A stretch of 50,964 bases of DNA from Candidatus Poseidoniales archaeon. GTDB lineage: Archaea > Thermoplasmatota > Poseidoniia > Poseidoniales > Poseidoniaceae. Positions 48,346 to 50,964 of this stretch are shown here, piece by piece. The translations under genes were made by a program, and so were the position numbers. The notes beneath the pieces were generated by a model. It did not search any database and had not been told where the DNA came from. It was given only the letters and a program-made list of their open reading frames with translations. How positions within the stretch are numbered: the stretch's first letter is position 1; each line of letters starts with the position of its first letter. The DNA lies in the NCBI GenBank assembly GCA_009887135.1, contig QXYA01000101.1, positions 1 to 50,964 on the forward strand, written 5' to 3'.

Positions 48346-49143
48346 TCAATACTCAAGAAGCGTCCATGCGTCTCTGAGGTCTCGAACGTTGATGAGGCCC
48401 TTATCGCTGATGCGATGTTCCATAGAGAGAGTTGCATAGACCATTGAGACGCCCAAAACCGGTGCGTGGATTCGAGCCCAATCGCCGCCACTGTTGATTG
48501 CCATGAGGCTGTATTCGTGTCCTTCGCCTTTCAGGTCGATTGCTGCATCAACAATCTGTAATGCATCGAGGTGTGAATGTGCGGTTGAGCAAAATTTGAC
48601 CATGTCTGAAGTTTCACTTCTCTCTCGAACATAAGCTGCGATATCCTCTGAATTTGGGGTTCCGTTGATATCATGTGATGAATGGATGATCTTACATCCT
48701 GCCTTCTTAGCGCCTTCATTCAAAGCATTGAATTCAGCTTCTTCGATGGAGGTTTCGATATCAATCCAACTGACCTTTGAAGCAATTGCTTGTTTAAGCA
48801 CTTCAATTCGTTCTTCTTCAGTACCTGGGAAAAAGCCACCCTCGCGAGCGGGGCGGTTGGTGAAGATGACAGGAATTCCAATTGATTCTTTCAGCTTTTG
48901 TATCGAAGCCTCAGCGTCTAAGGAGGATGCATCGTTTATTGACCATTCTGATTCGGGTGGCATAACCGATTTGGTCTCTCCATCTTCTTGTTCGACTTCT
49001 ACGGGTGCTGGTTTGGAGAGGTAAAGTCTGTCGAAACGGATTTCGACGATGTCTGCGCCTGCAGTGGAGGCTCGTGCGGCTTCGTCGACCATTGCTTTAA
49101 CGGTCGTAGAGTCAAGCGCAACGCAAATTGTAGGTTCAGGCAT
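48346..49143 (-). CDS. aroD: 3-dehydroquinate dehydratase, type I
   Basis: 'ADIVEIRFDRLYL', 'PVIFTNRPAREGGFFPGTEEERIEVLKQAI', 'CKIIHSSHDINGTP', 'VKFCSTAHSHLDALQI'; start MPEPTICVAL. Confidence 0.93.
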   Translation of the reverse strand: MPEPTICVALDSTTVKAMVDEAARASTAGADIVEIRFDRLYLSKPAPVEVEQEDGETKSVMPPESEWSINDASSLDAEASIQKLKESIGIPVIFTNRPAREGGFFPGTEEERIEVLKQAIASKVSWIDIETSIEEAEFNALNEGAKKAGCKIIHSSHDINGTPNSEDIAAYVRERSETSDMVKFCSTAHSHLDALQIVDAAIDLKGEGHEYSLMAINSGGDWARIHAPVLGVSMVYATLSMEHRISDKGLINVRDLRDAWTLLEY

Positions 49144-49267
49144 ATTGCACTCGACTGGGGACCTGTTCTTAACGCTCACGGCTGTAGACGTTCTTTCGAA
49201 GGGGGTAGATTATGTCAAAATGGGTGTTATTTTTGTCTATCATAAACATCACACGGGAGGCTTCTAT

Positions 49268-49289
49268 GGGGGTATGTTTACATACCCCC
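49268..49289. promoter_or_regulatory. 22-bp palindrome GGGGGTATGT-TT-ACATACCCCC
   Basis: Perfect 10-bp arms with TT spacer in the aroD/gyrB divergent intergenic region. Confidence 0.8.
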
Positions 49290-49311
49290 GTCGGCCATCT
49301 TTAACAGTTAG

Positions 49312-50964
<1,653 letters not shown>

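Overview
This 51 kb window looks like a gene-dense euryarchaeal chromosome segment. Archaeal-type V/A-ATPase, aIF2-gamma, S6e, Orc1/Cdc6, Dph2 and DUF357 sit beside bacterial-type gyrB, SMC-ScpA-ScpB, class II HMG-CoA reductase and a class II CCA-adding enzyme. The mix resembles marine Thermoplasmatota (Poseidoniales/MGII-like), but the taxonomy is inference. Left to right it carries: an A-type ATP synthase operon (I-K-E-C-F-A-B-D), panE/nadB, smc-scpA-scpB, HMG-CoA reductase, a compact AAA+/beta-propeller/DUF357 operon, translation and replication genes, metabolic genes, a set of membrane and secreted proteins with several peptidases (M61, M28, HExxH/PKD), aroD and the 5' part of gyrB. I found no tRNA, rRNA, CRISPR array, transposase or phage module. 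The most unusual signals are: (i) a dyad-symmetric array of at least six TTAACGC boxes at ~11 bp helical spacing in the intergenic region ahead of the uncharacterised AAA+/propeller/DUF357 operon; (ii) a perfect 10+2+10 palindrome between aroD and gyrB; (iii) nested inverted repeats in two membrane/peptidase intergenic regions; and (iv) several enzymes with atypical catalytic motifs or fusions (tmk fusion, CCA enzyme with ExD, offset GcvH-like lysine). All functional calls come from reading motifs by eye; no searches were run.
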